From contig JABFVJ010000349.1 in the NCBI GenBank assembly GCA_013362835.1, positions 1 through 6,095 on the forward strand: a stretch of DNA of 6,095 nucleotides, read 5' to 3'. Numbering within the stretch: the stretch's first letter is position 1; each line of letters begins with the position of its first letter. The translations under genes and the position numbers were made by a program. Below are positions 6,094-6,095 of the stretch, piece by piece. This DNA comes from Nonomuraea sp. (GTDB lineage Bacteria > Actinomycetota > Actinomycetes > Streptosporangiales > Streptosporangiaceae). A model generated the notes under the pieces. It saw only the letters and a list, made by a program, of their open reading frames with translations. It was not told the DNA's origin and did no database searches.

Positions 6094-6095
6094 CG

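Overview
The window is very G+C-rich, and its coding regions show the strong third-position G/C bias of a high-G+C actinobacterium. The best-matching relatives recalled from memory are in the Streptosporangiales (Nonomuraea-like), but this placement rests on protein style and base composition only. Coding density is high, with five genes and no stretch over 130 bases without one.

Minus strand, 3586 down to 1: a compact operon encodes a complete polar-amino-acid ABC importer followed by a D-aminoacylase-type hydrolase. The order of transcription is lipoprotein substrate-binding protein, membrane permease, ATPase, N-acyl-D-amino-acid deacylase. The deacylase runs off the left edge. The first three genes overlap (ATGA overlap at 2720-2723, 11-base overlap at 1893-1903) and are probably translationally coupled. 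The deacylase follows after 49 bases with its own ribosome binding site.

Divergent spacer, 3587-3708: 122 bases separate the importer operon from a plus-strand decarboxylase gene. It holds a TCGAA-N3-TTCGA dyad. Neither flanking gene has a convincing Shine-Dalgarno sequence, and each has a -10-like hexamer 8 bases before its ATG, so both transcripts may be leaderless.

Plus strand, 3709-4944: a complete but compact diaminopimelate decarboxylase (LysA family) with all the key active-site motifs. A weak hairpin/T-run follows. A 120-base spacer leads to a lipoprotein with a NodB-type polysaccharide deacetylase domain (5065-6093), which ends two bases before the window edge.

How the genes may work together (inference): importer plus deacylase looks like uptake of an amino acid or N-acyl-(D-)amino acid and its cytoplasmic deacylation. 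The divergent decarboxylase acts on meso-diaminopimelate, whose decarboxylated centre has D configuration. The last gene is a surface carbohydrate deacetylase. A shared theme of cell-wall or D-amino-acid metabolism is plausible but unproven. No mobile element, CRISPR array, tRNA or rRNA was seen.
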